This document shows, in pieces, positions 16,691 through 24,488 of a stretch of DNA of 28,663 nt. Source of the DNA: Bacillaceae bacterium UBA7792 (GTDB taxonomy: Bacteria > Bacillota > Bacilli > Bacillales > Cytobacillaceae); assembly GCA_002480735.1 (NCBI GenBank), contig DLCS01000250.1:12928-41590 (forward strand), read 5' to 3'. The notes under the pieces were generated by a model. The model worked only from the letters and a program-made list of their open reading frames with translations, was not told the DNA's origin and searched no databases. Numbering within the stretch: position 1 is the first letter of the stretch; every line of letters starts with the position of its first letter. Made by a program: the position numbers and the translations under genes.

Positions 16691-16735
16691 ATTCTTTATA
16701 TTGAACTCTTCATTTTATGACGCTTGGGGTTCTTT
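16691..16735. promoter_or_regulatory. Degenerate SinR-type site and half-site upstream of the EPS promoter
   Basis: ATTCTTTATATTGAAC (16691-16706) matches the promoter palindrome at 13 of 16 bases and begins 73 bp from it on the upstream side. A single GTTCTTT half-site follows at 16729-16735. Both fall in the 5' untranslated region of the divergent symporter gene, so SinR could also affect that gene. Confidence 0.35.
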
Positions 16736-16848
16736 CATTCCACCAATCTCGCCCTTCTCCTTATTTCCTTCTAAAAAAACTCTATCAATTTTTTAAACTT
16801 CATAGTAACATGGAAAAATATCAACAGGTTGAAGGAGTATTCGCATAA

Positions 16849-18195
16849 ATGAAAATTGAAGAACAATGGACATCAAAGCTAGGTTTTATTTTGGCAGCTG
16901 CTGGGTCAGCGATCGGACTCGGGGCGATTTGGAAGTTCCCCTATGTAGCAGGAACGAATGGAGGAGCGATCTTTTTTCTTCTTTTTATTTTATTTACCCT
17001 ATTTATTGGAGCTCCCATTTTAATTGCAGAGTTTATTATAGGGCGGGCCACACAGAAGGATGCCATTAGCGCATACCAGGAATTAGCACCTCGCACGCCC
17101 TGGCATTTCATCGGATACTTGGGCGTAATAGCCTCGATTGTCCTTCTTTCCTTCTACAGTGTTGTCGGGGGATGGATCTTATCTTATTTATGGAGAAGCA
17201 TTACGGGAGCTTTTAGTGGTTTGTCACAAGAACAATATGCATCCCTATTCGAGAAAACGATTGGGAACCCTGCTGAAGCCATTATTACCCAGCTTATTTT
17301 TATGCTTATTACCATTTGGGTCGTTCAAGGCGGCATTCAAAAAGGGATTGAGAAAGCAAATAAATATATGATGCCAGCTTTGTTCATTCTCTTTATTATT
17401 CTCGCGATTCGTTCGATGACATTAACAGGGGCATCAAGCGGAATTGAATTTCTATTGAAGCCTGATTTTAGCAACGTTTCTGCTCAAACGCTTCTCCTCT
17501 CACTCGGACAGTCCTTCTTTGCCTTAAGTGTCGGGATTTCCGTAATGGTGACCTATGCATCTTATTTATCAAAAGCTGAAAATATGATAAAATCGGCTTT
17601 TTCCGTTGTTGGTTTAAATATCTTAATTTCATTGTTAGCGGGATTGGTTATTTTTCCAGCTGTTTTCGCCCTTGGGTTTGAACCTGATGCTGGTCCTGGA
17701 CTCGTATTTGTCGTCCTACCTGCAGTTTTTAATGAAATGGTGTTTGGCGGCGTCTTTTTATCGATTTTCTTAATTTTGTTATTGTTTGCTACATTAACCT
17801 CTGCTTTTTCCATTTTGGAAATTGTTGTTGCCGTTATGGTCAAGAAGGAAGCAGGAAAAAGGAAGCGAGCTGCTTGGATAGCAGGAATCATTATTTTCGT
17901 CATTGGGATTCCAAGCGCACTTTCATTTGGAGTTCTCTCAGATATTACTCTGTTTAAAAAAGGTATTTTTGATTTTGCTGATTTCATGGTCAGCAATGTC
18001 GGCTTACCACTTGGTGCCTTGTTTATTTCAATATTTGTTGGCTACCGAGTTCCACGTAAGCTTGTAAAAAAGGAACTAGAGCTTGGAACAAAGGGCTTAG
18101 GTAAGCTTTTTGATCTATGGTATTTTTCTATTCGTTATGTGGTGCCAATCGCTATTATAATTGTTTTCTTGAATTCTGTAGGGATTTTAAAATAG
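16849..18195 (+). CDS. Sodium-dependent transporter, NSS/SNF family
   Basis: A 448-residue integral membrane protein with about eleven or twelve transmembrane segments. The N-terminal signature WTSKLGFILAAAGSAIGLGA and IWKFPYVAGTNGGAIF is the TM1 sodium/substrate site of neurotransmitter:sodium symporters (LeuT fold). It should import an amino acid or related compound with sodium ions; the substrate cannot be read from sequence. B. subtilis YhdH and YocR are close in type. Start ATG at 16849 has GAAGGAG about ten bases upstream. The gene is monocistronic, ends in a strong terminator, and is divergent from the EPS operon. Confidence 0.92.
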   Translation: MKIEEQWTSKLGFILAAAGSAIGLGAIWKFPYVAGTNGGAIFFLLFILFTLFIGAPILIAEFIIGRATQKDAISAYQELAPRTPWHFIGYLGVIASIVLLSFYSVVGGWILSYLWRSITGAFSGLSQEQYASLFEKTIGNPAEAIITQLIFMLITIWVVQGGIQKGIEKANKYMMPALFILFIILAIRSMTLTGASSGIEFLLKPDFSNVSAQTLLLSLGQSFFALSVGISVMVTYASYLSKAENMIKSAFSVVGLNILISLLAGLVIFPAVFALGFEPDAGPGLVFVVLPAVFNEMVFGGVFLSIFLILLLFATLTSAFSILEIVVAVMVKKEAGKRKRAAWIAGIIIFVIGIPSALSFGVLSDITLFKKGIFDFADFMVSNVGLPLGALFISIFVGYRVPRKLVKKELELGTKGLGKLFDLWYFSIRYVVPIAIIIVFLNSVGILK

Positions 18196-18197
18196 AC

Positions 18198-18236
18198 AAA
18201 AGCAAGTGGAGTGAATGCTACCACTTGCTTTTTTTT
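18198..18236. terminator. Bidirectional terminator between symporter gene and alaT
   Basis: AAAAGCAAGTGG (18198-18209) and CCACTTGCTTTT (18221-18232) form a perfect 12-bp stem with an 11-nt loop. Eight T follow on the plus strand; on the minus strand four T follow. It can end both convergent transcripts, more efficiently for the plus one. Confidence 0.9.
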
Positions 18237-18253
18237 ACAAGGATCCTATTGAT

Positions 18254-19420
18254 TTAGATACGTTCCACAAATCGCTTCATTCTTTTAACGGCTTCCTGTA
18301 ATTGTTCCATGGATGAAGCATAAGAGCAGCGAATATGTCCTTGTCCACTTTCTCCAAACACATCTCCTGGAACAACGGCTACCTTTTCCTCAAGCAACAG
18401 CCTCTCTGCAAATTGCTCGGAGGTGAGACCTGTGCTTTGAATCGATGGAAAAGCATAAAAGGCTCCCCCTGGAATATGACAGTCTAACCCAATTTCATTT
18501 AAGGATTGCACAAAATAATTTCTTCTACGGCGATAATCCTTCCGCATCGCAATGACATCCTCTTGGCCATTCTTCAGTGCTTCAACAGCAGCATATTGAG
18601 CCATGGTGGGTGCACACATAATCGCATATTGATGAATTTTGAGCATCGCCTGTGTAATTTCCTCAGGGGCACAAACAAAACCAAGACGCCAGCCCGTCAT
18701 GGCAAAGCCTTTCGAGAATCCAGAAATCAAAATCGTTCTTTCTCTCATTCCCTCAATCGCAGCAAGACTGACAAATTTCTCATCATAGGATAGCTCGGCG
18801 TAAATCTCATCTGATAAGATAAGTAGGTCATGTTTTTTCGCCACTGCAGCAATTTCCTCGAGATCATGCCGATTCAACATCGTCCCTGTTGGATTGTTTG
18901 GAGAGCAGAGAATAACAGCCTTCGTCCGATTGGTAATCGCTTGTTCAAGCTCCTCGGCAGTAATCTTAAAATCATTTTCCTTCTTTGTCTGCACCGTAAC
19001 AGGCTTCCCACCAGCTAGGGCAACAAGGGGAGCATAGGAAACAAAGCATGGCTCAATCACAATGACCTCATCACCCGCGTCGATAATTGCTCTCAAGGCA
19101 ATATCTAGCGCCTGGCTGGCCCCAACCGTCACGATAATTTCTTTTTTCGGCGAGTAGGTCACATGAAAGCCCTTTTCCATATAAGCTGAAATTTCTTCCC
19201 TTAGCTCCAGCAACCCCGCATTCGCCGTATAGGACGTATACCCCTGTTCCAGGGATAGAATAGCCGCCTCCCGTACAGACCATGAAGTGACAAAATCCGG
19301 CTCTCCTACTCCAAGGGAAATAACCCCTTCGATTCCGGCCGCTAGATCAAAGAAGCGACGTATACCAGAAGGCTTGAGTGCATTCACAGTTTCAGATAGG
19401 TATGTTTTCGTCTGTTCCAT
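18254..19420 (-). CDS. alaT: PLP-dependent aminotransferase, AlaT (YugH)-like
   Basis: A 388-residue fold-type I class I/II aminotransferase. It shows SYTANAGLLELREEI (63-77), CSPNNPTGT (172-180), SDEIYAEL (203-210), the PLP lysine K237 in SGFSKGFAMTGWR, and HIRCSYA near the end with the substrate-binding Arg. It resembles B. subtilis YugH, renamed AlaT, an alanine transaminase controlled by AlaR. The upstream alaR-like gene and yugF-patB neighbours match that locus. Its ATG overlaps the alaR stop by one base (TAATG), so the two are translationally coupled. PatA-type activity on lysine/aspartate is the alternative. Confidence 0.88.
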   Translation of the reverse strand: MEQTKTYLSETVNALKPSGIRRFFDLAAGIEGVISLGVGEPDFVTSWSVREAAILSLEQGYTSYTANAGLLELREEISAYMEKGFHVTYSPKKEIIVTVGASQALDIALRAIIDAGDEVIVIEPCFVSYAPLVALAGGKPVTVQTKKENDFKITAEELEQAITNRTKAVILCSPNNPTGTMLNRHDLEEIAAVAKKHDLLILSDEIYAELSYDEKFVSLAAIEGMRERTILISGFSKGFAMTGWRLGFVCAPEEITQAMLKIHQYAIMCAPTMAQYAAVEALKNGQEDVIAMRKDYRRRRNYFVQSLNEIGLDCHIPGGAFYAFPSIQSTGLTSEQFAERLLLEEKVAVVPGDVFGESGQGHIRCSYASSMEQLQEAVKRMKRFVERI

Positions 19421-19929
19421 TAAGGAGCCACCACGATTCGCTTGTCGTCATCATTCTGCTCAAAAATGGTTCCATCGTGCTTATATTTTTTCAAGATAAA
19501 ATGAGTGGTTGTTGAAATAACAGAATCAAGGGTAGAGAGCTTCTGTGAAACAAAGTTTGCCACCTCATTCATCGTCTTTCCTTCAATCACAACTGATAAA
19601 TCATAGGCACCAGACATCAAATATAATGCCTTGACCTCTTTAAAGCGATAAATTCTTTCTGCGATTTCATCAAAGCCGACACCTCGTTTTGGCGTTACTT
19701 TGACATCGATCATCGCCGTGACTCCCTCTTGCCCCGCTATTTTGGACCAATCTACAATAGAGGAGTACTGTACAATCACATTGCTTTCCTCAAGCTTCTT
19801 GATAAGCATTTCTGTTTCTTGTACACTTAAGTTCACCATTTTGGCTAAATCTTCTACAGGAATTCGAGCATTTTTTTCAAGTACTTCGACAATTTCCAAC
19901 TCAATCTCTGTCAGCTTCATAAAAACCAC
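19420..19929 (-). CDS. alaR: Lrp/AsnC-family regulator, AlaR (YugG)-like
   Basis: A 169-residue Lrp/AsnC regulator with an N-terminal winged helix-turn-helix (about 4-60: LTEIELEIVEVLEKNARIPV, then VEDLAKMVNLSVQETEM) and a C-terminal RAM domain (about 68-150) that binds an amino-acid effector and oligomerises. In B. subtilis the homologue AlaR activates alaT in response to alanine. It is the first gene of the alaR-alaT operon. ATG at 19929 has AAGGTGG five bases upstream. A TATAAT and a perfect inverted repeat stand just ahead of it. Confidence 0.9.
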   Translation of the reverse strand: MVFMKLTEIELEIVEVLEKNARIPVEDLAKMVNLSVQETEMLIKKLEESNVIVQYSSIVDWSKIAGQEGVTAMIDVKVTPKRGVGFDEIAERIYRFKEVKALYLMSGAYDLSVVIEGKTMNEVANFVSQKLSTLDSVISTTTHFILKKYKHDGTIFEQNDDDKRIVVAP

Positions 19930-19934
19930 CTTAA

Positions 19935-19961
19935 TTTATGTCATAAAATAACTAAATTATA
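19935..19961 (-). promoter_or_regulatory. alaR -10 box with adjoining inverted repeat (candidate AlaR operator)
   Basis: TATAAT at 19956-19961 (minus strand) is a perfect -10; no clear -35 is seen, as expected for an activated promoter. TTTATGTCATAAA (19935-19947) is a perfect 6-1-6 inverted repeat starting at about the predicted transcription start, suitable for autoregulation. Confidence 0.45.
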
Positions 19962-19980
19962 TCAAAATATGCTGTGATTG

Positions 19981-19999
19981 AGTATTTCATTTTAATACT
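19981..19999. promoter_or_regulatory. Inverted repeat between alaR and yugF
   Basis: AGTATT and AATACT are separated by seven bases in the 101-bp divergent intergenic region. It could be a second regulator site upstream of the alaR promoter or before yugF. Confidence 0.3.
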
Positions 20000-20030
20000 T
20001 CTACCATTTTTTTGAGAGGAGGGTTTTTTC

Positions 20031-20873
20031 ATGTCCGTTTTGAAGGGCAAACAGAAAATAAATGGGAATGATCTTTACTATGAGCATTATTTACACGAAA
20101 CATCCTCCAAGACCATTCTTTTAATTCACGGTTTTCTTTCGTCCACCTTTAGCTTTCGACGCTTGATTCCATTGCTATGCCAAGAATACAACGTGATTTC
20201 AATCGATTTTCCTCCCTTTGGCAAGAGCGGCAAGTCAACAAGGTACGTCTATTCCTACAATAATATTGCTAAATCGATCCTCTCGCTTCTTGAGCAGCTG
20301 CATATTCGTGAATTTGTCGCGATCGGTCATTCAATGGGAGGACAGATCACTTTAAATATCGCTTATTTACGACCAGATTTCGTTGAGAAGGTCGTCCTAT
20401 TATGCAGTTCTGGATATCTAGAACGCTCGAAGCAATCCTTGATCTATTTGAGCTATTTACCTTTTTTTCATCTTTTTGTAAAACGGTATCTAGAAAAATC
20501 AGGAGTGATGAAAAATTTGCAAAATGTTGTCTTCAATCAGCAATTAATTGATGAAGAATTGTTCCAGGGGTATATGGAGCCATTTTTAAATGAAGAAATA
20601 TTTAAGGGACTAGCAAGATTGTTGCGCCACAGAGAGGGTGATTTATCGGAAGAAATCTTACATAAAATTGAAACGCCATGCCTCCTCATTTGGGGAGAGG
20701 AGGATAAAGTGGTACCACTCAGCATCGGCAAACGATTACAGAAGGATTTGAAAAATTCTCGTCTTATTGTGTTAAGTGAGACAGGCCATCTTGTTCCAGA
20801 GGAGCGGCCAAAAGAAGTTTTTCAGCATATTGTTAGCTTTTTGCAGGAAACAGAAGTTCATGTGGAAGCCTAA
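20031..20873 (+). CDS. yugF: Alpha/beta-fold hydrolase, YugF-like
   Basis: A 280-residue alpha/beta hydrolase. It has the oxyanion HG (H33-G34), the nucleophile elbow GHSMGG with S101, then D225 in WGEEDKVVPL and H253 in SETGHLVPEE, completing the Ser-Asp-His triad. A cap region lies about 135-200. No signal peptide is seen, so it is probably cytoplasmic. It resembles B. subtilis YugF, which also lies between alaR (yugG) and patB. Substrate unknown. Start ATG at 20031 has GGAGG nine bases upstream. The gap to patB is 75 bp and holds no terminator, so the two are likely co-transcribed. Confidence 0.85.
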   Translation: MSVLKGKQKINGNDLYYEHYLHETSSKTILLIHGFLSSTFSFRRLIPLLCQEYNVISIDFPPFGKSGKSTRYVYSYNNIAKSILSLLEQLHIREFVAIGHSMGGQITLNIAYLRPDFVEKVVLLCSSGYLERSKQSLIYLSYLPFFHLFVKRYLEKSGVMKNLQNVVFNQQLIDEELFQGYMEPFLNEEIFKGLARLLRHREGDLSEEILHKIETPCLLIWGEEDKVVPLSIGKRLQKDLKNSRLIVLSETGHLVPEERPKEVFQHIVSFLQETEVHVEA

Positions 20874-20948
20874 TAGCTATTGTTGTTATTTTCATAATTT
20901 TTGTTTTATGATAGGAATGGAAATTATTATATTGAAAGAGGTGCAGCA

Positions 20949-22118
20949 ATGAGTCATTATGATTTCAGCAAACAAATTAGTCGGCAAAATACCGCCTCAG
21001 TGAAATGGGATCGGAACGATATCGTCTTTGGAACATCTGATGTTCTACCAATGTGGGTTGCGGATATGGACTTTGCGCCACCAAAAGAGGTCACAGCAGC
21101 ATTGAAGGACCGACTTGAGCATGGCATTTACGGATACACCTATGTACCTGACACGGCGACAGAAGCGATGCAAGCATGGCTTTCAAAGCGGCATCACTGG
21201 AATATTCAGCCTTCATGGGTCCTCTATAGCCCAGGGGTTGTGCCAACGATCGGAATGGCTGTTCAAACGTTGACCAAGCCTGGTGATAAGGTCTTACTTC
21301 AATCGCCAGTATACGCACCCTTTTTCAGTATGATTGAAAAAAATAACCGGGTCGTAGTGAATTCTCCGTTATCATTAGTGAATGGGAAATATGAAATTGA
21401 TTTTGCTGATTTTGAGGAAAAGCTAAAAGAGGGTGTAAAGCTATTCCTTCTATGTAACCCTCATAACCCAGGTGGGCGTGTTTGGAGTGAAGAAGAGCTT
21501 CGAAAAATAGCCGATCTATGTATCCAATACGATTGTCTCATCCTCTCAGATGAAATCCATTCGGACTTAGTTTTCAAGCCGAACCGACATATCCCTGTGG
21601 CTTCCTTAGAGGAAAACTATCAGGACCATATTGTCACCTGTGTGGCACCAAGTAAAACCTTTAATTTAGCGGGCCTACAGGCTTCGGCCATCATCATTCC
21701 AAATCAGTCGATCCGCGAGGCCTTTAAAGAGACTCAAAATCGGCTTAGTATTAATAGCTTAAACACCTTTGGGGTGGTTGGTTTAGAAGCTGCTTATCGT
21801 TACGGGGAGCAATGGTTAGAAGAACTGCTTGATTATTTAGAGGAAAGCACCCATATCGCCATTGATTATATTGAGAAGGAGATCCCTGATCTAACTGTCA
21901 TGAAACCGGACGGTACGTACCTCCTATGGATCGACTGCCGAAAGCTCGGCTTGTCAGATGCGGAAATAAGGGACAAACTACTTAAGAAAGGAAAGCTTGG
22001 TCTTGAACCTGGCCCTAAATATGGTCCTGGTGGAGAAGGCTTCGTGAGAATGAACATCGCCTGTACGAGAGATATGCTGCTTGATGGGTTAGAGCGGCTA
22101 AAGCTAGCATTTACGTAA
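20949..22118 (+). CDS. patB: Cystathionine beta-lyase / MalY-PatB-type aminotransferase
   Basis: A 389-residue PLP enzyme of the MalY/PatB family. The N-terminal signature LPMWVADMDF (33-42), CNPHNPGG (169-176), SDEIHSDL (200-207) and K236 in APSKTFNLAGLQ (PLP lysine) are all visible. PatB cleaves cystathionine to homocysteine, pyruvate and ammonia. The frame is open 16 codons further upstream to an ATG at 20901, but the ATG at 20949 is preferred because AAAGAGGTG stands just before it and homologues begin here. Gene order yugF-patB matches B. subtilis. It is followed by a terminator. Confidence 0.93.
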   Translation: MSHYDFSKQISRQNTASVKWDRNDIVFGTSDVLPMWVADMDFAPPKEVTAALKDRLEHGIYGYTYVPDTATEAMQAWLSKRHHWNIQPSWVLYSPGVVPTIGMAVQTLTKPGDKVLLQSPVYAPFFSMIEKNNRVVVNSPLSLVNGKYEIDFADFEEKLKEGVKLFLLCNPHNPGGRVWSEEELRKIADLCIQYDCLILSDEIHSDLVFKPNRHIPVASLEENYQDHIVTCVAPSKTFNLAGLQASAIIIPNQSIREAFKETQNRLSINSLNTFGVVGLEAAYRYGEQWLEELLDYLEESTHIAIDYIEKEIPDLTVMKPDGTYLLWIDCRKLGLSDAEIRDKLLKKGKLGLEPGPKYGPGGEGFVRMNIACTRDMLLDGLERLKLAFT

Positions 22119-22128
22119 AAAAAATCTT

Positions 22129-22179
22129 ATGAAAAATGGGAGCAGTGATCCTTCAAAAGGAAGTTGCTCCCTTTTTCAT
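22129..22179 (+). terminator. Terminator after patB
   Basis: GGGAGCA (22138-22144) pairs with TGCTCCC (22165-22171), followed by TTTTT. An inner stem TCCTT/AAGGA and outer A/T pairing extend the hairpin. Confidence 0.85.
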
Positions 22180-22214
22180 GGAAGCGTCATTTCGCTATAT
22201 TTCTTTCATAAGTG

Positions 22215-22243
22215 TTGAGCTGCATGGAAATTCATCATATACT
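22215..22243 (+). promoter_or_regulatory. Promoter of the ycgT-type reductase gene
   Basis: TTGAGC (22215-22220), 17 bp, TATACT (22238-22243). Predicted start near 22250, inside the Fur box. It gives a leader of about 235 nt before the TTG start. Confidence 0.65.
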
Positions 22244-22246
22244 AGA

Positions 22247-22261
22247 TGATAATGAGAATCA
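22247..22261. promoter_or_regulatory. Fur box at the ycgT promoter
   Basis: TGATAATGAGAATCA matches the 7-1-7 Bacillus Fur site TGATAATnATTATCA at 13 of 14 specified positions. It covers the predicted transcription start, so iron-loaded Fur should repress the gene. Confidence 0.75.
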
Positions 22262-22485
22262 ATAATAATGGCTCTTTTCTCAAACATTGTTGCTTTTGAA
22301 CAAAAAATTATTAGACAATACAGTTGTTTATGCTGTCTATCTGTTTGAACCAACGGAGAAAAGTGCGACTCAAACTATGCGTATCGCACGCCTAGTATGA
22401 AACGGAATGGCCGGTATTAAGGACATTCCAGAACCACAATCCGTGCGAAAACAGCCATAATAATTAAGAGTTAGGAAGATGTCTC
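22262..22485 (+). promoter_or_regulatory. Long leader of the reductase gene with a repeat copy and two hairpins
   Basis: This 224-base stretch has no convincing gene. It holds one copy of a 22-base repeat (22274-22295), a hairpin GTGCGA/TCGCAC (22363-22368 with 22384-22389), and a hairpin GGAATG/CATTCC (22404-22409 with 22424-22429). Neither hairpin is followed by a T-tract. No known riboswitch was recognised. Confidence 0.35.
22274..22295 (+). repeat. 22-bp direct repeat, copy 1
   Basis: A 22-base sequence containing CTCAAACATTGTTGCTT recurs exactly, in the same orientation, at 24460-24481. Both copies are in noncoding DNA on either side of the reductase and ATPase genes. Confidence 0.8.
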
Positions 22486-23505
22486 TTGGAAATATATGAT
22501 GTAACCATTATTGGCGGCGGGCCAGCAGGATTATACGCAGCATTTTATAGTGGATTAAGAGAAATGAAAGTTAAAATCATCGAGGCACAGCCCTATTTTG
22601 GCGGAAAAATGCAGCTCTATCCTGATAAAGTCGTCTGGGATGTTGGCGGTCAGCCACCAACCTTAGCATGTAAGCTAATTGATCAAATCGTTCGCCAAGG
22701 ATTAACATTTAATCCTACTATTGCTCTGAATGAGAAAATCACATGTATCGAGAAACGAGATGACTTGTTTATTGCTCATTCTCAGAAGGAAGCTCATTAC
22801 TCAAAGGCAATTATCTTGGCAATCGGTGGAGGTATTTTTTCCCCACAAAGATTAGAAATATTTGAAAATCACCTTGAAAATGTCCACTACACCTTAAAGC
22901 CACCTAGCTACTATAAGGGGAAGAATATTATTATTTCTGGAAAGGGTGCTTCTGTATTCGATTGGGCCATTGCTTTAGCTGAAGTAGCTAATAAGGTGAC
23001 TGTTATTATTTCAGAGGATAAGAAAAAAATTACTGCAGCGGTATATCAACAGCTCTTGGAACTATCTGTATGCATTCTTGAACATACAACCATCTCAGAG
23101 CTAGAGGTGGACAATGGTCAACGGATTACTGCGATTAAATGTGAGGATTTGAAATCAAAAGAAAGCAAGAGTATTTCTACGGATGAGGTGCTCATTAATT
23201 TAGGCTATAATCGAGATTTCACATTATTAAGCAACAGCCAGCTTCCCATTCAAACCGTAGAAAACAGCTATGTTGAAGGTCAGCCAAATGGGGTAACCTC
23301 GGTTCCAGGCTTATTTGCCATCGGAGATATTATTAAACATAATGCAAAATTAAATATGATCACCGGTGCCTTTCAAGATGCAGCCAATACCGTCAACATG
23401 GTGAAGCAGTTTGTCGACCCGAGTGCACGGAAAACAGCGATGGTCTCTACCCATAATTCCGTCTTTAAAGAACGTAACAAAGAAATTCGAAGAACATTAG
23501 ACTGA
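22486..23505 (+). CDS. ycgT: Ferredoxin/flavodoxin-NADP reductase-like flavoprotein (YcgT/IruO type)
   Basis: A 339-residue thioredoxin-reductase-like FAD/NAD(P)H protein without the redox CxxC. The FAD motif IIGGGPAGLYAA (8-19) opens the protein, a second dinucleotide site IISGKGASVFDWA lies near 148-160, and LFAIGDI plus LNMITGAFQDAANTV form the FAD C-terminal site. B. subtilis YcgT and S. aureus IruO are relatives; IruO reduces ferric siderophores and supports haem degradation. A Fur box upstream and the neighbouring siderophore importer suggest the same job here: releasing iron by reduction. Start is TTG at 22486, with AGGAAG upstream. Some drift from the usual GGGnSA in the second site is noted. 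Confidence 0.87.
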   Translation: MEIYDVTIIGGGPAGLYAAFYSGLREMKVKIIEAQPYFGGKMQLYPDKVVWDVGGQPPTLACKLIDQIVRQGLTFNPTIALNEKITCIEKRDDLFIAHSQKEAHYSKAIILAIGGGIFSPQRLEIFENHLENVHYTLKPPSYYKGKNIIISGKGASVFDWAIALAEVANKVTVIISEDKKKITAAVYQQLLELSVCILEHTTISELEVDNGQRITAIKCEDLKSKESKSISTDEVLINLGYNRDFTLLSNSQLPIQTVENSYVEGQPNGVTSVPGLFAIGDIIKHNAKLNMITGAFQDAANTVNMVKQFVDPSARKTAMVSTHNSVFKERNKEIRRTLD

Positions 23506-23534
23506 TTCAAACAAACATGATTCTATTTATCTTT

Positions 23535-23572
23535 GGAGCAAGAGATTTCGACTTTGAGAAATCTCTTGTTCC
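23535..23572. terminator. Hairpin between convergent ycgT and the ABC ATPase gene
   Basis: A 15-bp stem (23535-23549 with 23558-23572, one G-T pair) with an 8-nt loop. Only a weak T-rich run (TTATTATTT) follows on the plus strand, none on the minus. Probably terminates the plus transcript. Confidence 0.65.
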
Positions 23573-23577
23573 GGTTA

Positions 23578-24420
23578 TTATTTAGATCGATCCCGACCAA
23601 GTGGGACGATAAGCGGCGTATGGGTGACGGGATCATCGATGACTTTACACTGTAGACCAAATACTTCTTCGATCAGTTCTTCGGTGACAATGTCGGATGG
23701 ATTGCCTTGAGCGATAACCTTCCCCGCCTTCATAGCGATCAAATGAGTGGCATAGCGCGCAGCATGATTTAAATCATGGAGTACAGCCACTAAGGTATTC
23801 CCTTGCTCATTGAGGTCTTTGAATAATTCAAGCAGATCAATTTGGTGCGCGATATCTAAATATGTTGTCGGCTCATCCAAAAGAAGCAAGGGGGTTTGTT
23901 GGGCAAGCAGCATCGCGACCCAGACTCGTTGTCGTTGACCTCCAGAAAGCTCATCTACATAGCGGTTAGCAAGATCGGTGGTATTGGTCAGCTTCAGCGC
24001 CGTTACAACGGCCTGTTCATCCGACTCCGTCCATTGCTGAATGAGGTTTTGATATGGATAACGTCCATGGGCCACCAAATTGGCGACCGTGATTCCATCT
24101 GGGGCAGTCGATGATTGCGGCAGAAGACCAAGCCTTTTCGCCACTTCCTTGGATTTGTATTTGCTAATTTTCTTTCCGTCCAATAATATATGACCCACTG
24201 TAGGTTTGATTAAATTGGAAAGGGTGCGCAAAAGAGTCGATTTTCCGCATGCATTAGGACCGATAATAACCGTAAAGGAACGGTCAGGTATCTCAATCGA
24301 TAGATTCTTGGAAATGACTCGTTGATCGTATTGAATGGTAACATCTTCCGCTCTTAGACCCGAATGGATAGAAGAATTCGCTTGGCTTTGAATATCTGCT
24401 TTTGTTATGGCCATAATCAA
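23578..24420 (-). CDS. Ferric-siderophore ABC transporter, ATP-binding protein (FhuC/YfmF family)
   Basis: A 280-residue ABC ATPase with Walker A GPNACGKST (54-62), Q-loop in LLPQSS (99-104), signature LSGGQ (158-162), Walker B LLLLDEP (178-184) and switch H215 in VLHDLNHA. The FepC/FhuC class is shown by LPQSS and TVANLVAHGRYPY. It powers import through the two FecCD-type permeases encoded upstream. The start may be TTG 24420 (six bases after AGAGG) or ATG 24414; the first 20 residues are a non-conserved extension. It is separated from the permease genes by 170 bp that carry a repeat and an inverted repeat, so it may have its own promoter. Confidence 0.92.
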   Translation of the reverse strand: MIMAITKADIQSQANSSIHSGLRAEDVTIQYDQRVISKNLSIEIPDRSFTVIIGPNACGKSTLLRTLSNLIKPTVGHILLDGKKISKYKSKEVAKRLGLLPQSSTAPDGITVANLVAHGRYPYQNLIQQWTESDEQAVVTALKLTNTTDLANRYVDELSGGQRQRVWVAMLLAQQTPLLLLDEPTTYLDIAHQIDLLELFKDLNEQGNTLVAVLHDLNHAARYATHLIAMKAGKVIAQGNPSDIVTEELIEEVFGLQCKVIDDPVTHTPLIVPLGRDRSK

Positions 24421-24441
24421 TGAAAACCTCTTTCAAGAAAA

Positions 24442-24469
24442 TCTATAGAATCAAAGGTACTTTTCTCAA
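24442..24469 (-). promoter_or_regulatory. Weak candidate promoter for the ATPase gene
   Basis: On the minus strand TTGAGA (24464-24469), 16 bp, TATAGA (24442-24447). The -35 lies within copy 2 of the 22-bp repeat. No Fur box accompanies it. Readthrough from the upstream genes is equally possible. Confidence 0.25.
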
Positions 24470-24481
24470 ACATTGTTGCTT
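24460..24481 (+). repeat. 22-bp direct repeat, copy 2
   Basis: Exact copy of 22274-22295, here upstream of the ATPase gene. Bases on either side differ between the copies. Confidence 0.8.
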
Positions 24482-24488
24482 ACATACC

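Noticed and set aside
17562..17996. 144-codon minus-strand frame inside the symporter gene
   Set aside because: Shadow frame of a membrane-protein gene; composition is that of reverse-complemented hydrophobic codons and no start signal is present.
22269..22349. Short ORF starting ATG 22269 through the 22-bp repeat (MALFSNIVAFEQ...)
   Set aside because: No ribosome binding site and only 26 codons; the second repeat copy does not extend the same protein beyond the repeat.
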